From: Acidobacteriota bacterium
GTDB taxonomy: Bacteria > Acidobacteriota > Polarisedimenticolia > Gp22-AA2
Direction: 5' to 3'
Assembly (NCBI GenBank): GCA_018606725.1
Contig: JAGYID010000016.1
Location: forward strand, 1 to 38,455
DNA length: 38,455 nucleotides
Position numbers and translations under genes: made by a program. The notes under the pieces were generated by a model. That model was not told where the DNA came from. It worked only from the letters and a program-made list of their open reading frames with translations, and ran no database searches. How positions within the stretch are numbered: the first letter of the stretch is position 1; each line of letters opens with the position of its first letter. Shown here piece after piece: positions 22,330 through 32,357 of the stretch.

Positions 22330-23748
22330 ATGCGGTCACTTGCGGGATTCGTCGCCATCGCCGCGCTGATTCTGGCGCACAGCGCCGCGCCGGCGCGGGC
22401 CGAGGGGAAGTACGAGCCGGTCAAGCTGCTGCACAACGAGCAGCAGCTGATGAAGACGGTGACCGAATACGAAGACCTGTTCGTGCGCCGCGGCTACCGC
22501 TATTCCTCCCCGGACGTCGAGGGAATGGTCAGCCGCATCGGCGAGCGGTTGGCACCGCCGCCGACCGACCCGTACATCCACTACCGCTTTCACATCCTGC
22601 GCGATCCCGAGCCGAACGCCTTCGCGCTGCCCGACGGACAGATTTACCTGAACACCGGCATTCTGGCCCTGCTCGAGAACGAGGCGCAGCTAGCGGGCCT
22701 GCTGGGACACGAGGTGACGCATACCGCCGGCCACCACGGGCTGGTCGAGTACAGGAGCGTGCGGCGTGGCATCGTCGGGGTGATGGTCGGCGGGATGCTC
22801 CTCGGGCCGATCGCCGTGGCGGCGGGGAATGTGTTTCTCCGCCTGGCGGTGTACGGGTACAGCCGCGAGCTGGAGGCGGAGGCCGACGATCGCGGTGAGC
22901 GTCGCATGTTGCAGGCCGGCTACGATCCGCGCCAGATGTCCCGGCTGTTCGAAATCCTCATGCAGGATCCGGAGGAGGAGCAGCCGAAACCAGCCACCGC
23001 CTGGAGCACCCATCCCCAGCTGCAGACGCGGGTCGAGACCACCAGGGCGCTGGCGGGCGAGGCGATCGCCGGCATCGATCCGGAGACCCTGCGCGTCGGG
23101 GCGGCCGGCTACCGGCGCATGGTCCGGCGCATCTGTCTCGACACCGTCCAGGATCTGATCGGCGCCGACTACCCGCGCTCGGCGTACCAGTTGGCGGACC
23201 GCCTGACGGCCGAGGACCCGGCCGATGCGCCGCGGTTCATAGCGCTCGGCGACGCCGCCCGGGCGCTCGGCGCCCGCTCGCTGCCCGGAGGCGAGAGCGC
23301 CGTCACCGACCTGGAGAAGAAGGTGAATATCAAGCGACGCCTCAAGCTGACGCGGGAGGAGTCGGAGGTGGCACGCCTGGCGACCCCCGAGGGACAGCAG
23401 AACCTGCGCCGGAATCTCGAGACGGCGCGCCGCTCGTACAGCAGGGCGCTGGAGCTGGATCCCGACTCGCCCGAGGCGCGCCGCGGCCTCGGCCTGACGC
23501 TCGAGCAGCTGGGCGATGTCGAGGCGGCCGGCCGGCACCTGGTCCTCTACCTGCGCGCCCGGCCCGATGCCCCCGACAGGCCGGTGCTGCTGCAGCACCT
23601 TGACAGGATCATGCAAGCGCTGCGCAAGTCGGCCGAGTCGGCGCCGTCAGGCACCGGACCGGACAAGGCGGCCCCCGAACCCGGGAAGCCGGTCCCCGAT
23701 CCCGGGAAGGCGGCCCCTGGAGGCGAGAATGCGACCCCCGACCAGTAG
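22330..23748 (+). CDS. Exported M48-family metalloprotease with TPR-like tail
   Basis: This 472-residue protein has a Sec signal (1-24). The M48 catalytic site is H127-E-V-T-H131, with a third ligand in RELEAEAD (E182/E184). NAFALPDGQIYLNTGIL is the conserved substrate-groove strand; a hydrophobic hairpin (148-175) follows. Helical repeats at about 385-445 (RNLETARRSYSRALELDPDSPEARRGLGLTLEQLG) fit TPRs, as in the periplasmic quality-control protease BepA/YfgC. A Pro/Lys/Gly-rich tail ends it. The likely role is turnover of misfolded envelope proteins. The next gene's start lies 20 bases inside its 3' end. Confidence 0.87.
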   Translation: MRSLAGFVAIAALILAHSAAPARAEGKYEPVKLLHNEQQLMKTVTEYEDLFVRRGYRYSSPDVEGMVSRIGERLAPPPTDPYIHYRFHILRDPEPNAFALPDGQIYLNTGILALLENEAQLAGLLGHEVTHTAGHHGLVEYRSVRRGIVGVMVGGMLLGPIAVAAGNVFLRLAVYGYSRELEAEADDRGERRMLQAGYDPRQMSRLFEILMQDPEEEQPKPATAWSTHPQLQTRVETTRALAGEAIAGIDPETLRVGAAGYRRMVRRICLDTVQDLIGADYPRSAYQLADRLTAEDPADAPRFIALGDAARALGARSLPGGESAVTDLEKKVNIKRRLKLTREESEVARLATPEGQQNLRRNLETARRSYSRALELDPDSPEARRGLGLTLEQLGDVEAAGRHLVLYLRARPDAPDRPVLLQHLDRIMQALRKSAESAPSGTGPDKAAPEPGKPVPDPGKAAPGGENATPDQ

Positions 23749-24637
23749 GGTGATGCCCGGTGCGGTGGCCGGGTTGCTGACCGCCATCGCGTTCGCGGTC
23801 ACCCCGGCCGGACCGCTCAGGGCCGGCGAGTACATGACGCCCGGTTTTCTCGACAAGTCGTCGCGCCCCCTGCGGCTCGCCATCCTGCCGCCGCACGCCG
23901 ATTTTCTCAAGGGACAGGCGATCATGACGGCCGAGCTGGTCAAGGAGGCCGCGGCGCTGGAGACGGGATCCGCGAAGGCGATCGCGGCCCACCTGCAGGA
24001 GAAGGGCTACGCGGTGCGGATCGTGACGGCCGACGACTTGGAGAAGATCCCCGGCCTGCGCGAGCGGGTCACCGCGTTCGACCATCGCTACGACGAGGAG
24101 TGGGGACGGATGGCGCGCAAACCCCGCCAGGTGCGCGCCGCCCGCTACAGCGTCGGGGAGGGCGCGGCCGAGATCTGCGCGCTGCTCGACGTCGATGGCC
24201 TGGCGCTGGCGCGCGTCGTGGCGGTCGGCTTCAGCGGCGGGAGCCAGGCTTTGACTGTCATCCTCAGCTTCGGGACGGCCGTTTCCATTCCTTACAGCAG
24301 CATGGCGCTCGGGGTCATCAACGGGACGAGCGGCCGCGTCGAGGGGTACTTCTTCGGCATGCGCAACTGCCTCACTCGCTCCCTGCTGAACCATCCGGCG
24401 GAAGTCATGACCAAGCTGGCCGAGTGGACCCTCGATGACTATCCCCGCATCGATCAGATCGAACAGGTCGATGCGCAGACGGCCGCCGAGCCGGTGGAGG
24501 CGATCTCCAAGGACGACGAGAAGTCGATCGCCGATTTCGAAGCGCTCCTCGCCGCCAAGGCGTCGCCGTCCGCCACTCCCGCGCCCTCCCCCGCGGCGCC
24601 TGCCCCGTCATCGGCGCAGCCGACGCCGGCCCCATGA
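23729..24637 (+). CDS. Exported protein of unknown function
   Basis: This 302-residue protein has a signal segment (PGAVAGLLTAIAFAVTPAGPLRA), then an alpha/beta domain (LRLAILPPHADFLKGQAIMTAELVKEAAALE, YAVRIVTADDLEKIPGL, AEICALLDVDGLALARVVAVGFSGG) and an Ala/Pro/Ser-rich tail after a helix (KSIADFEALLAAK). The layout resembles periplasmic lipoprotein-like nucleotide or glycan proteins (GNA1162-like), but the match is too weak to name and there is no lipobox. It starts inside the protease gene, with GGAGGCGA before the ATG, so the two are coupled and may act together. Confidence 0.65.
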   Translation: MRPPTSRVMPGAVAGLLTAIAFAVTPAGPLRAGEYMTPGFLDKSSRPLRLAILPPHADFLKGQAIMTAELVKEAAALETGSAKAIAAHLQEKGYAVRIVTADDLEKIPGLRERVTAFDHRYDEEWGRMARKPRQVRAARYSVGEGAAEICALLDVDGLALARVVAVGFSGGSQALTVILSFGTAVSIPYSSMALGVINGTSGRVEGYFFGMRNCLTRSLLNHPAEVMTKLAEWTLDDYPRIDQIEQVDAQTAAEPVEAISKDDEKSIADFEALLAAKASPSATPAPSPAAPAPSSAQPTPAP

Positions 24638-24846
24638 AGCTCTACGACTACCTCCCCTCCGGGAACGGTTACAAGGCCCGGCTGCTGCTGGCCCAGAAGC
24701 AGGCGCTGGGCCGGAGCGCGCTCGAGGTGATGGAGGGCTTGCCGTTCCCGTCGATCCGGCGCTGGCTGGATCGCGTCCACGCCCAACCGGGCCACGTGAC
24801 GATCGATGCGCGGCCCGGCGCGCTGCCGGGCGCGCGACCGAAATGA
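24634..24846 (+). pseudogene. Doubly deleted glutathione S-transferase remnant, frame intact
   Basis: The 70-residue frame begins MKLYDYLPSGNGYKARLLLAQ, the exact kind of start seen in small bacterial GSTs. It then jumps to KQALGRSALEVMEG (mid C-terminal helix) and again to FPSIRRWLDRVHAQPGHV (end of a GST). About 100 residues and then about 27 are missing relative to normal GSTs of about 200 residues, yet both joins keep the frame. The glutathione site cannot be complete. It starts with an ATGA overlap on the previous gene and is followed after 44 bases by the next, so it is still translated in the train. Confidence 0.75.
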
Positions 24847-24890
24847 GGATGCCCAGGCGCGAGAAGGCCCTGGCGCGAGGAGGAGCAGGA

Positions 24891-25499
24891 ATGAGAAGCC
24901 GTCGATTGTCAGTCATCGTGCTCGCATGCGTTGCAGCCCTGCTCGCGCCGGCCCCGTTGCGCGCGGGCCAGAAGACGGTCGGGGCGGCGGATTCCGCGGC
25001 GACCGCCGGCGAACTCGAGACCTTCAAGACCTGGCTACAGGAGAAGCACCCGGGATATGGCTGCGACGCGGGGCCAGGTCCGTTCCTCAACGCGACGGTG
25101 CAGGCCGCCTACCCGAAACGGCGTTTCTACTACGTGCTGACCCACGCGCGGGGCATCGGCCCGCCGTTCAAGAATGCCGTGTCGCTCGTCGCCGACATTG
25201 ACGAAGACGGCGCGGTGCGCCGCCTCGACGGGTCGTCCATCGAGACGTTCCGCATCGGGCTCAAGAAAGTCTCCAATGCGTCGGACGCCCGGCAGGCGGC
25301 GGCCGCGGTGCTGATTCTGGCGCTGGGCGACCCCGGAGTAAAACGCTGGCCAATCTCAACGAGCCTCGTCATGGCCAAGAAAAGTCAAGGCGGCTGGGTC
25401 TGCACGTATTACCACGACCCAACCCATCCGTCCGAGGTCAGGTTCGACCGGACCGGCGCCCTGTCGTCCTTCAACTGCATGCCGCCGCCGGTGCCGTGA
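24891..25499 (+). CDS. Exported protein of unknown function, start of the coupled train
   Basis: This 202-residue protein has a Sec signal (residues 1-27: RRLSVIVLACVAALLAPAPLRAG), a helix (ELETFKTWLQEKHPGYGC) and a beta-sheet domain with VSLVADIDEDGAVRRLDG and a C-terminal ...SSFNCMPPPVP. Cys residues suggest a disulphide. I know no family. GAGGAGGA lies 5 bases before ATG 24891; an in-frame ATG at 24843 is less likely. Its TGA overlaps the GTG of the esterase gene. Interaction with that exported esterase is an inference. Confidence 0.65.
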   Translation: MRSRRLSVIVLACVAALLAPAPLRAGQKTVGAADSAATAGELETFKTWLQEKHPGYGCDAGPGPFLNATVQAAYPKRRFYYVLTHARGIGPPFKNAVSLVADIDEDGAVRRLDGSSIETFRIGLKKVSNASDARQAAAAVLILALGDPGVKRWPISTSLVMAKKSQGGWVCTYYHDPTHPSEVRFDRTGALSSFNCMPPPVP

Positions 25500-27379
25500 G
25501 ATTTCGAGCGTGGGTGCCCGGGGTGCTGCCGCTTATCCTGCTCCTGCTCGCCGCCGGCCCTTCCCCCTCCTCTCCGATCGGGGACGGTTTCACCACCATC
25601 GAATCGTTCCTCGCCGATTACGCGCGGGTCGACGCCGGTGCCCGCGACGCGCTGGCCCGGTCGTACTTCGAGTGGCAGCGGGGGCGGGGCGGGTTCCCTG
25701 TCGTCCATCCGGATGGAAGCGTGATCTTCCTTTACCTGGGCAGCGGCGCCGAGCGGGAGGTGCGGCTGATCGGCGACTTCCGGACGCGCGGCTTCAACGA
25801 CGTCTATTGGGATGAGGCCGGCGAGGCGATGTCGCGGGTGGCTCCGGACGGCGGCTTGTTCGTCGAGCGGCGCCGGTTCGAGAACGATGCCCGGCTCGAT
25901 TACGCATTCAACGTCGACGGCGAGCACCGGCTCGACCCGCTGAACCCCGCCGTCGTCGACAGCGGCATCATCGGCAAGGCCTGCGAGCTGGTCATGCCCG
26001 GATACCGGCGATCGCCGGCGGCGACCCGGCGGCAGGACGTGCCCGGGGGTACGCTGCGGGTCGTGGACGAGGGGTGGGCCAAACCTAAGTTCACCATTTA
26101 CCTGCCGGCCGGCTACGACGCTTCGAATCGATACCCGGTCGTCTACACGGCGGACGGCAGCGCCTGGATCGACATCATCGGGCTGCCGGTCATCCTGGAC
26201 AATCTGATCGCCGACGGCGCCATCGCGCCGGTCATCGCCGTCATGATTGACGCGCCCGAGGATCGCAGCCGCTGGTACTACTACAACCCCGACTACCTGG
26301 CGTATCTGGAGAAGGTCGTCGCGTACGTCGACGGCCGGTATTCAACGAAGACCGGCCCCGGCGACCGGCTGCACGTCGGGTCATCCTCCGGCGGTCGGGC
26401 CAGCCTGTACGTCGGCATCGAGCGCCCCGGATTGTTCCGCAACCTGGCGATGCTCTCACCGTCTTTGACCGGCCCAATCCATTACCTGGAGCCGTACTTC
26501 GGCGGCACGCGGCGACCCGACGCGCGGCTGAAGATCTGGCTGAGCGCCGGCACCTACGAGGGCTACATCTACAAAGACGCCGAGACCCTGGAGAGCTACT
26601 TCAAGAAAGTCGGGTTGAAGACGAAGGCCGTCTACACCCACGAGGGGCACAGCTTCGGGGCCTGGCGCAACCTCACCGCCGATATGCTGAGCTACTTCCT
26701 TACTCGCGCGTCGGCGCGAGCACCGGGACTCCTCGCCGCGGCCGGAACGATCATCGCGCACCCGCCGCCGAAACCGGATCCGGGCGCGCTGTATCTGTTC
26801 TACCTGCACGGACGCATCGTGCAGGAGCAGGGGCGCGGAGCGGTGAGCCCGAAATACGGCACCTACGAGTACGATGCGATCGTCCGGCGATTCGCCGACG
26901 CGGGGTTTGTCGTCATCAGCGAGATTCGCCCGCGAGGCTCGGATGTCAAGGCGTATGCCGAGTACGTCGCCAACCGGATCGGGCGGCTGCTGGACGCCGG
27001 CGTCCCGGCGCGGCGGATCACCGTCGTCGGCGCGTCGATGGGCGGTATCATCACGATGCAGGTCTCGAACCGGCGCAGCGAACGCGACCTCGGGTACGTG
27101 ATCATGGGATGCTGCGACCGCGACACCCTCAAGCTCGGCGGCGGCTTGCATGGCGATGTCCTGTCGATCTACGAGGTGAGCGACGAGGGAGAGCAGTCCT
27201 GCGCGCCGCAGTTCACCCGGGCCGGCGCCCTGACCCGCCACGCGGAAATCCGCCTCGACACCCGGCTGGGGCACGGCTTCCTGTTCCGGCCGCTGCCCGA
27301 GTGGATCGACCCGATCATCAATCGGGCGCGCGAGCGCGGCGAATGGCGGCGGCCGGCGCCTGAGGAAAAGGACAAATGA
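25496..27379 (+). CDS. Exported protein with two alpha/beta-hydrolase domains (Fes/IroE-type plus second hydrolase)
   Basis: This 627-residue protein has a signal segment (LPLILLLLAAGPSPSSP). Residues 60-150 resemble the CBM48-like beta-sandwich before Fes/IroE esterases (DGSVIFLYLGSG, VRLIGDF). Domain 1 (about 195-402) is an esterase-D-like fold: nucleophile S297 in GSSSGG and His385 in EGHSFGAW. Domain 2 (about 425-610) is a second hydrolase fold: S514 in GASMGG and H593 in LGHGF. Such esterases release ester-linked compounds, classically triscatechol siderophores or sugar esters. The second domain may work on another bond of the same substrate. No frame break occurs between domains; it appears to be a genuine fusion. 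GTG start overlaps the previous stop. Confidence 0.8.
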   Translation: MRFRAWVPGVLPLILLLLAAGPSPSSPIGDGFTTIESFLADYARVDAGARDALARSYFEWQRGRGGFPVVHPDGSVIFLYLGSGAEREVRLIGDFRTRGFNDVYWDEAGEAMSRVAPDGGLFVERRRFENDARLDYAFNVDGEHRLDPLNPAVVDSGIIGKACELVMPGYRRSPAATRRQDVPGGTLRVVDEGWAKPKFTIYLPAGYDASNRYPVVYTADGSAWIDIIGLPVILDNLIADGAIAPVIAVMIDAPEDRSRWYYYNPDYLAYLEKVVAYVDGRYSTKTGPGDRLHVGSSSGGRASLYVGIERPGLFRNLAMLSPSLTGPIHYLEPYFGGTRRPDARLKIWLSAGTYEGYIYKDAETLESYFKKVGLKTKAVYTHEGHSFGAWRNLTADMLSYFLTRASARAPGLLAAAGTIIAHPPPKPDPGALYLFYLHGRIVQEQGRGAVSPKYGTYEYDAIVRRFADAGFVVISEIRPRGSDVKAYAEYVANRIGRLLDAGVPARRITVVGASMGGIITMQVSNRRSERDLGYVIMGCCDRDTLKLGGGLHGDVLSIYEVSDEGEQSCAPQFTRAGALTRHAEIRLDTRLGHGFLFRPLPEWIDPIINRARERGEWRRPAPEEKDK

Positions 27380-27597
27380 CCAAGCGACAGCAAGTTTACG
27401 AGAGCGCGGAGATCACGGTCACGTTCGATCCGGAGGTATGCAGTCACTCGGGAGAGTGCGTGCGCGGCCTGCCGGCCGTGTTCGACATCAGCCGCAAGCG
27501 CTGGGTGCGCCCGGAGGCGGCGTCCGCCGCCGAGGTCACCGCTCAGGTGGCGCGCTGCCCCTCCGGGGCGCTGCAGGCGCGACCGAAGGACAAGTGA
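27376..27597 (+). CDS. YjdI-type single Fe-S cluster protein
   Basis: This 73-residue protein matches the Fer4_19/YjdI pattern: C22-S-H-S-G-E-C28, LPAVFDISRKRWV, and C61-PSGAL. Three Cys (with a possible His or fourth ligand) would hold a small Fe-S cluster. YjdI proteins are small electron-transfer or redox-sensing proteins of unknown partner and are cytoplasmic. It overlaps the esterase stop and the next start by 4 bases each (ATGA and GTGA), the closest coupling possible, although its neighbours are an exported esterase and a membrane channel. Confidence 0.85.
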   Translation: MTKRQQVYESAEITVTFDPEVCSHSGECVRGLPAVFDISRKRWVRPEAASAAEVTAQVARCPSGALQARPKDK

Positions 27598-28229
27598 ACA
27601 CGACCTATAACCGGATCGCCGGCACCGGGCTGGAGCGGCTGGCGGCGCTGAGCGACGGGCTGTTCGCCATCGCCATGACGCTCATCGTGCTGGAAATTCA
27701 CGTGCCGTCGCGCCACGCCATCGGCAGCGAGAAGGCGCTGTGGTCGGCGCTGGTCGCGCTGACGCCGCGCATCGTGACGTATCTGATGAGCTTCCTGACC
27801 CTCGGCATCTTCTGGGTCGGGCAGCAGACGCAGCTCAACCAGTTCGCGCGCACCGATCGTCACCTGGCGTGGATCCACCTGGCGTTCCTGGCGGCGGTCG
27901 CCACGATGCCGTTCTCCACCGGGCTGCTGGCGGAGTTCACCACCTTCCGCACGGCGCTGCTGGTCTACTGGGTCAACGTGTTCTTCTTGGGTGGCATCCT
28001 CTATGCGAGCTGGGTCTACGCCGAGCGGGCCGGCCTGCTGAAGGAAAGCGCCTCCCGCGAGGTGTCCGCGGCGATCAAGCGGCGCATCCTCGTCGCGCAG
28101 ACGCTTTATGCGATCGGCGCGGCCCTCTGCCCCATCAATACGTATTGGAGCATCGGCTTCATCGTGCTGGTGCAGCTGAACTACGCCGTGGCGCCGCGCA
28201 TCCCCGGCCTGGCGCGGCTGACCTCATGA
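27594..28229 (+). CDS. TMEM175-family (DUF1211) potassium-channel-like membrane protein
   Basis: This 211-residue integral membrane protein has the prokaryotic TMEM175 signature in helix 1: LERLAALSDGLFAIAMTLIVLEIHVP, including the S20-D21-G22 turn. About six membrane helices follow (VTYLMSFLTLGIFWVGQQ, HLAWIHLAFLAAVATMPFSTGLLAE, TALLVYWVNVFFLGGILYASW and two near the end). Bacterial members form tetrameric K+-selective leak channels; the hydrophobic helix-1 filter residues are plausible here. It starts with GTG overlapping the YjdI stop and ends overlapping the decarboxylase start. Its role among metabolic genes is not obvious. Confidence 0.85.
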   Translation: MNTTYNRIAGTGLERLAALSDGLFAIAMTLIVLEIHVPSRHAIGSEKALWSALVALTPRIVTYLMSFLTLGIFWVGQQTQLNQFARTDRHLAWIHLAFLAAVATMPFSTGLLAEFTTFRTALLVYWVNVFFLGGILYASWVYAERAGLLKESASREVSAAIKRRILVAQTLYAIGAALCPINTYWSIGFIVLVQLNYAVAPRIPGLARLTS

Positions 28230-29725
28230 AAGCGCTGCCGCCAGGTGACATGCCGGCCGGCGAGTTCCGCGACGAAGGTCACCGCCTCGTCGACTGGCTC
28301 GTCGAATACTTCCAGTCGTCGCTCGACCGCCCGGTCCTGTCACGGGTGCGTCCCGGCGAGATCCGCGCCGCCCTGCCGGCAGCGGCGCCCGAAGCCGGCG
28401 AGCCGTTCGAGCGGATCCTGGCCGACTTCGAGCGGGTGCTGGTGCCGGGGCTGACGCAGTGGAACCACCCCGGCTACTTCGCCTATTTCCCGTGCGGCTT
28501 CTCGACGCCGGGGGCGCTGGCCGACTTCCTGTCGACGGCGGTGAGCCAGCAGGCGATGCTGTGGCGCACTTCCCCGGCGGCGACCGAGCTCGAGGAGGTC
28601 GTGCTGGGGTGGCTGCGGCGCGCGATCGGGGTGCCGGACGGCTTCGAGGGGGTCATCTACGACACGGCGTCGACGGCGGTCGTGCACGCGCTGGCGACCG
28701 CCCGCCACGAGAGGGCCCCGGAGATCCGGATGCGCGGTCTCGCCGGGCACGGCGGCGGCGCCTTCCGGGTGTACTGCTCGGAGCACGCGCACTCGTCGGT
28801 CGACAAGGCGGTGATCGTCCTGGGGCTGGGGCATGACAACCTGCGCCGCATCCCGGCCGACGCCGAGTACCGGATGCGGCCCGACCTGCTGGCGGCGGCG
28901 ATCGACGAGGACCGGCGCGCCGGGCACGCTCCGCTGGCGGTCGTCGCCACCGTCGGGACCACCTCGGTCACCAGCGTCGATCCGGTGGCGCCGATCGCCG
29001 ACGTCTGCGCGCGCGAGGGCATCTGGCTGCACGTCGACGCCGCCTATGCCGGCAGCGCGGCGATCCTGCCGGAGTGCCGCTGGGCGATCGAGGGCATGGA
29101 GCGCGCCGACTCGTTCGTGGTCAACCCGCACAAGTGGCTGTTCACGCCGTTCGACCTGAGCGCCTTTTACTGCCGCAAGATGGACCTGCTGCGGGCCGCC
29201 TTCTCCCTGACGCCCGAGTATCTCAAGACCTCCGAGGCCGGTGACGTGCGCAATCTCATGGACACCGGCTTCCAGCTCGGCCGCCGGTTCCGCGCCCTGA
29301 AGCTGTGGGTGGTCCTGCGCTACTTCGGTCTGGAAGGGCTGCGGGCCCGCCTGCGCGAGCACCTGCGCCTGGCGCGCCTGTTCGCCGGCTGGGTCGACGC
29401 CGACCCCGGCTTCGAACGCGTTGCCCCGGTCCCGTTCAGCGTCGTCTGCTTCCGCGCCGTCCCTCGCGGCGTCCCCCGCGGCGTCCCCCGCGAGGGGGGC
29501 CGCGGCCCCGGCGTTGGCGCGGATGGCGGCGCGGCTTTGAATCTGTTCAACGAACGGCTGCTCCAGGCGCTGAACGACACCGGCGAGATGTTCCTGTCGC
29601 ACACCAGCCTGGGGGGCCGCTTCGTCATCCGCCTCGCCATCGGGAACATCCGGACCACCGAGACCGAGGTCCGGCGGGTCTGGGACCGGGCGCGCGCGCT
29701 GGCGGAGACCATCCCCCGGGCCTGA
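28226..29725 (+). CDS. PLP-dependent group II amino-acid decarboxylase (AADC-like)
   Basis: This 499-residue protein fits the aromatic-amino-acid decarboxylase branch: NHPGYFAYFP, VYCSEHAHSSVDKAV (stacking His189), ATVGTTS, WLHVDAAYAGSAA (D271) and the Schiff-base K303 in NPHKWLF. It converts an amino acid to its amine; tryptophan, tyrosine or DOPA are candidates but the substrate cannot be read from sequence. A Gly/Pro/Arg-rich insert at about 413-440, encoded partly by a 12-base repeat, lies in the C-terminal domain and is absent from usual family members. It closes the overlapping train and is followed after 56 bases by the sigma54 activator, a possible regulator. Confidence 0.88.
   Translation: MKALPPGDMPAGEFRDEGHRLVDWLVEYFQSSLDRPVLSRVRPGEIRAALPAAAPEAGEPFERILADFERVLVPGLTQWNHPGYFAYFPCGFSTPGALADFLSTAVSQQAMLWRTSPAATELEEVVLGWLRRAIGVPDGFEGVIYDTASTAVVHALATARHERAPEIRMRGLAGHGGGAFRVYCSEHAHSSVDKAVIVLGLGHDNLRRIPADAEYRMRPDLLAAAIDEDRRAGHAPLAVVATVGTTSVTSVDPVAPIADVCAREGIWLHVDAAYAGSAAILPECRWAIEGMERADSFVVNPHKWLFTPFDLSAFYCRKMDLLRAAFSLTPEYLKTSEAGDVRNLMDTGFQLGRRFRALKLWVVLRYFGLEGLRARLREHLRLARLFAGWVDADPGFERVAPVPFSVVCFRAVPRGVPRGVPREGGRGPGVGADGGAALNLFNERLLQALNDTGEMFLSHTSLGGRFVIRLAIGNIRTTETEVRRVWDRARALAETIPRA
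29459..29494 (+). repeat. Three tandem 12-base units in the decarboxylase gene
   Basis: Units CGTCCCTCGCGG, CGTCCCCCGCGG and CGTCCCCCGCGA lie head to tail. In the gene's frame they give repeated Val-Pro-Arg-Gly (the last ending in Glu). The unit length preserves the frame. Confidence 0.85.
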
Positions 29726-29765
29726 CGCCGCGCCCGGAGCGGCTTTGGGGTCCCGGCCCGCGTGA

Positions 29766-29771
29766 TAAAAT
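29766..29771 (+). promoter_or_regulatory. -10 box of the sigma54-activator gene
   Basis: TAAAAT followed by GCCGGC, about 10 bases before ATG 29782. It repeats the arrangement at 17067 and 20919. The -35 region (TTTGGG or TTGGGG near 29744) is weak. Confidence 0.4.
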
Positions 29772-29781
29772 GCCGGCTTCC

Positions 29782-31892
<2,111 letters not shown>

Positions 31893-31896
<4 letters not shown>

Positions 31897-31920
31897 CGAC
31901 AAATCGGCAACGTGTAGAAT
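31893..31920 (+). promoter_or_regulatory. Promoter of the NHLP/RND operon
   Basis: TTGACG (31893-31898), a 16-base spacer and TAGAAT (31915-31920) make a good sigma70 promoter. It begins at the stop codon of the activator gene. A leader of about 145 bases follows before the small gene at 32072; no riboswitch was recognised in it. Confidence 0.55.
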
Positions 31921-32071
31921 TATCGACACACGGCTCGAGCGATGGACGGTGCCCGTGGCCCTCGGGCACCGCAGTTCAAGCCTCATCATTGCATGACGTT
32001 GCGCGCGTCGACCGGTGACGCCGGCGCCTTGGCATGGGTCTTGGAATACAGCGGCGCCGAAGGAGAATCCG

Positions 32072-32308
32072 ATGAGTCAGCGCAGCGTCGAAAGGGTGGT
32101 TGGCCGGCTGGTGACCGACGAGGCGTTCCGCGAGCAGTTTGCCGAGGATCCCGGCGCCGCCCTCCGGCAGATGACCGAGTGTGGCGTGGAGCTGACGGAT
32201 CTCGAGCTGCGGGCGCTCGCCTCCATCGATGCGCGCGTGGTCGAGCGGATCGCCGGCTCGATCGACCCCCGCATCCAGAAGATATGTGTCCATGGGAAGC
32301 GATCATGA
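32072..32308 (+). CDS. Os1348-like NHLP-clan small protein
   Basis: This 78-residue protein matches the Os1348 family of the NHLP (nitrile-hydratase leader-peptide) clan: SQRSVERVVGRLVTDEAFREQF, then DPGAALRQM, VELTDLELRALASIDARVVERIAGSIDPRI. Some NHLP-clan proteins are leader sequences of ribosomal natural-product precursors; Os1348 members often stand alone and their role is unknown. The last 8 residues, ICVHGKRS, could be a very short core or simply the end. GAAGGAGA lies before ATG 32072. It is 49 bases upstream of the RND adaptor gene and shares its transcript. No modification enzyme (YcaO, radical SAM, lanthipeptide synthetase) is in the window. Confidence 0.7.
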   Translation: MSQRSVERVVGRLVTDEAFREQFAEDPGAALRQMTECGVELTDLELRALASIDARVVERIAGSIDPRIQKICVHGKRS

Positions 32309-32357
32309 ACGTCCTACAGATGGCGGCCCATCTCGTTCTCGTTGGAGGTTTCCGGCA

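Noticed and set aside
29459-29494. Short repeat as a CRISPR-like array
   Set aside because: Units are contiguous with no spacers and lie in frame inside a coding gene.
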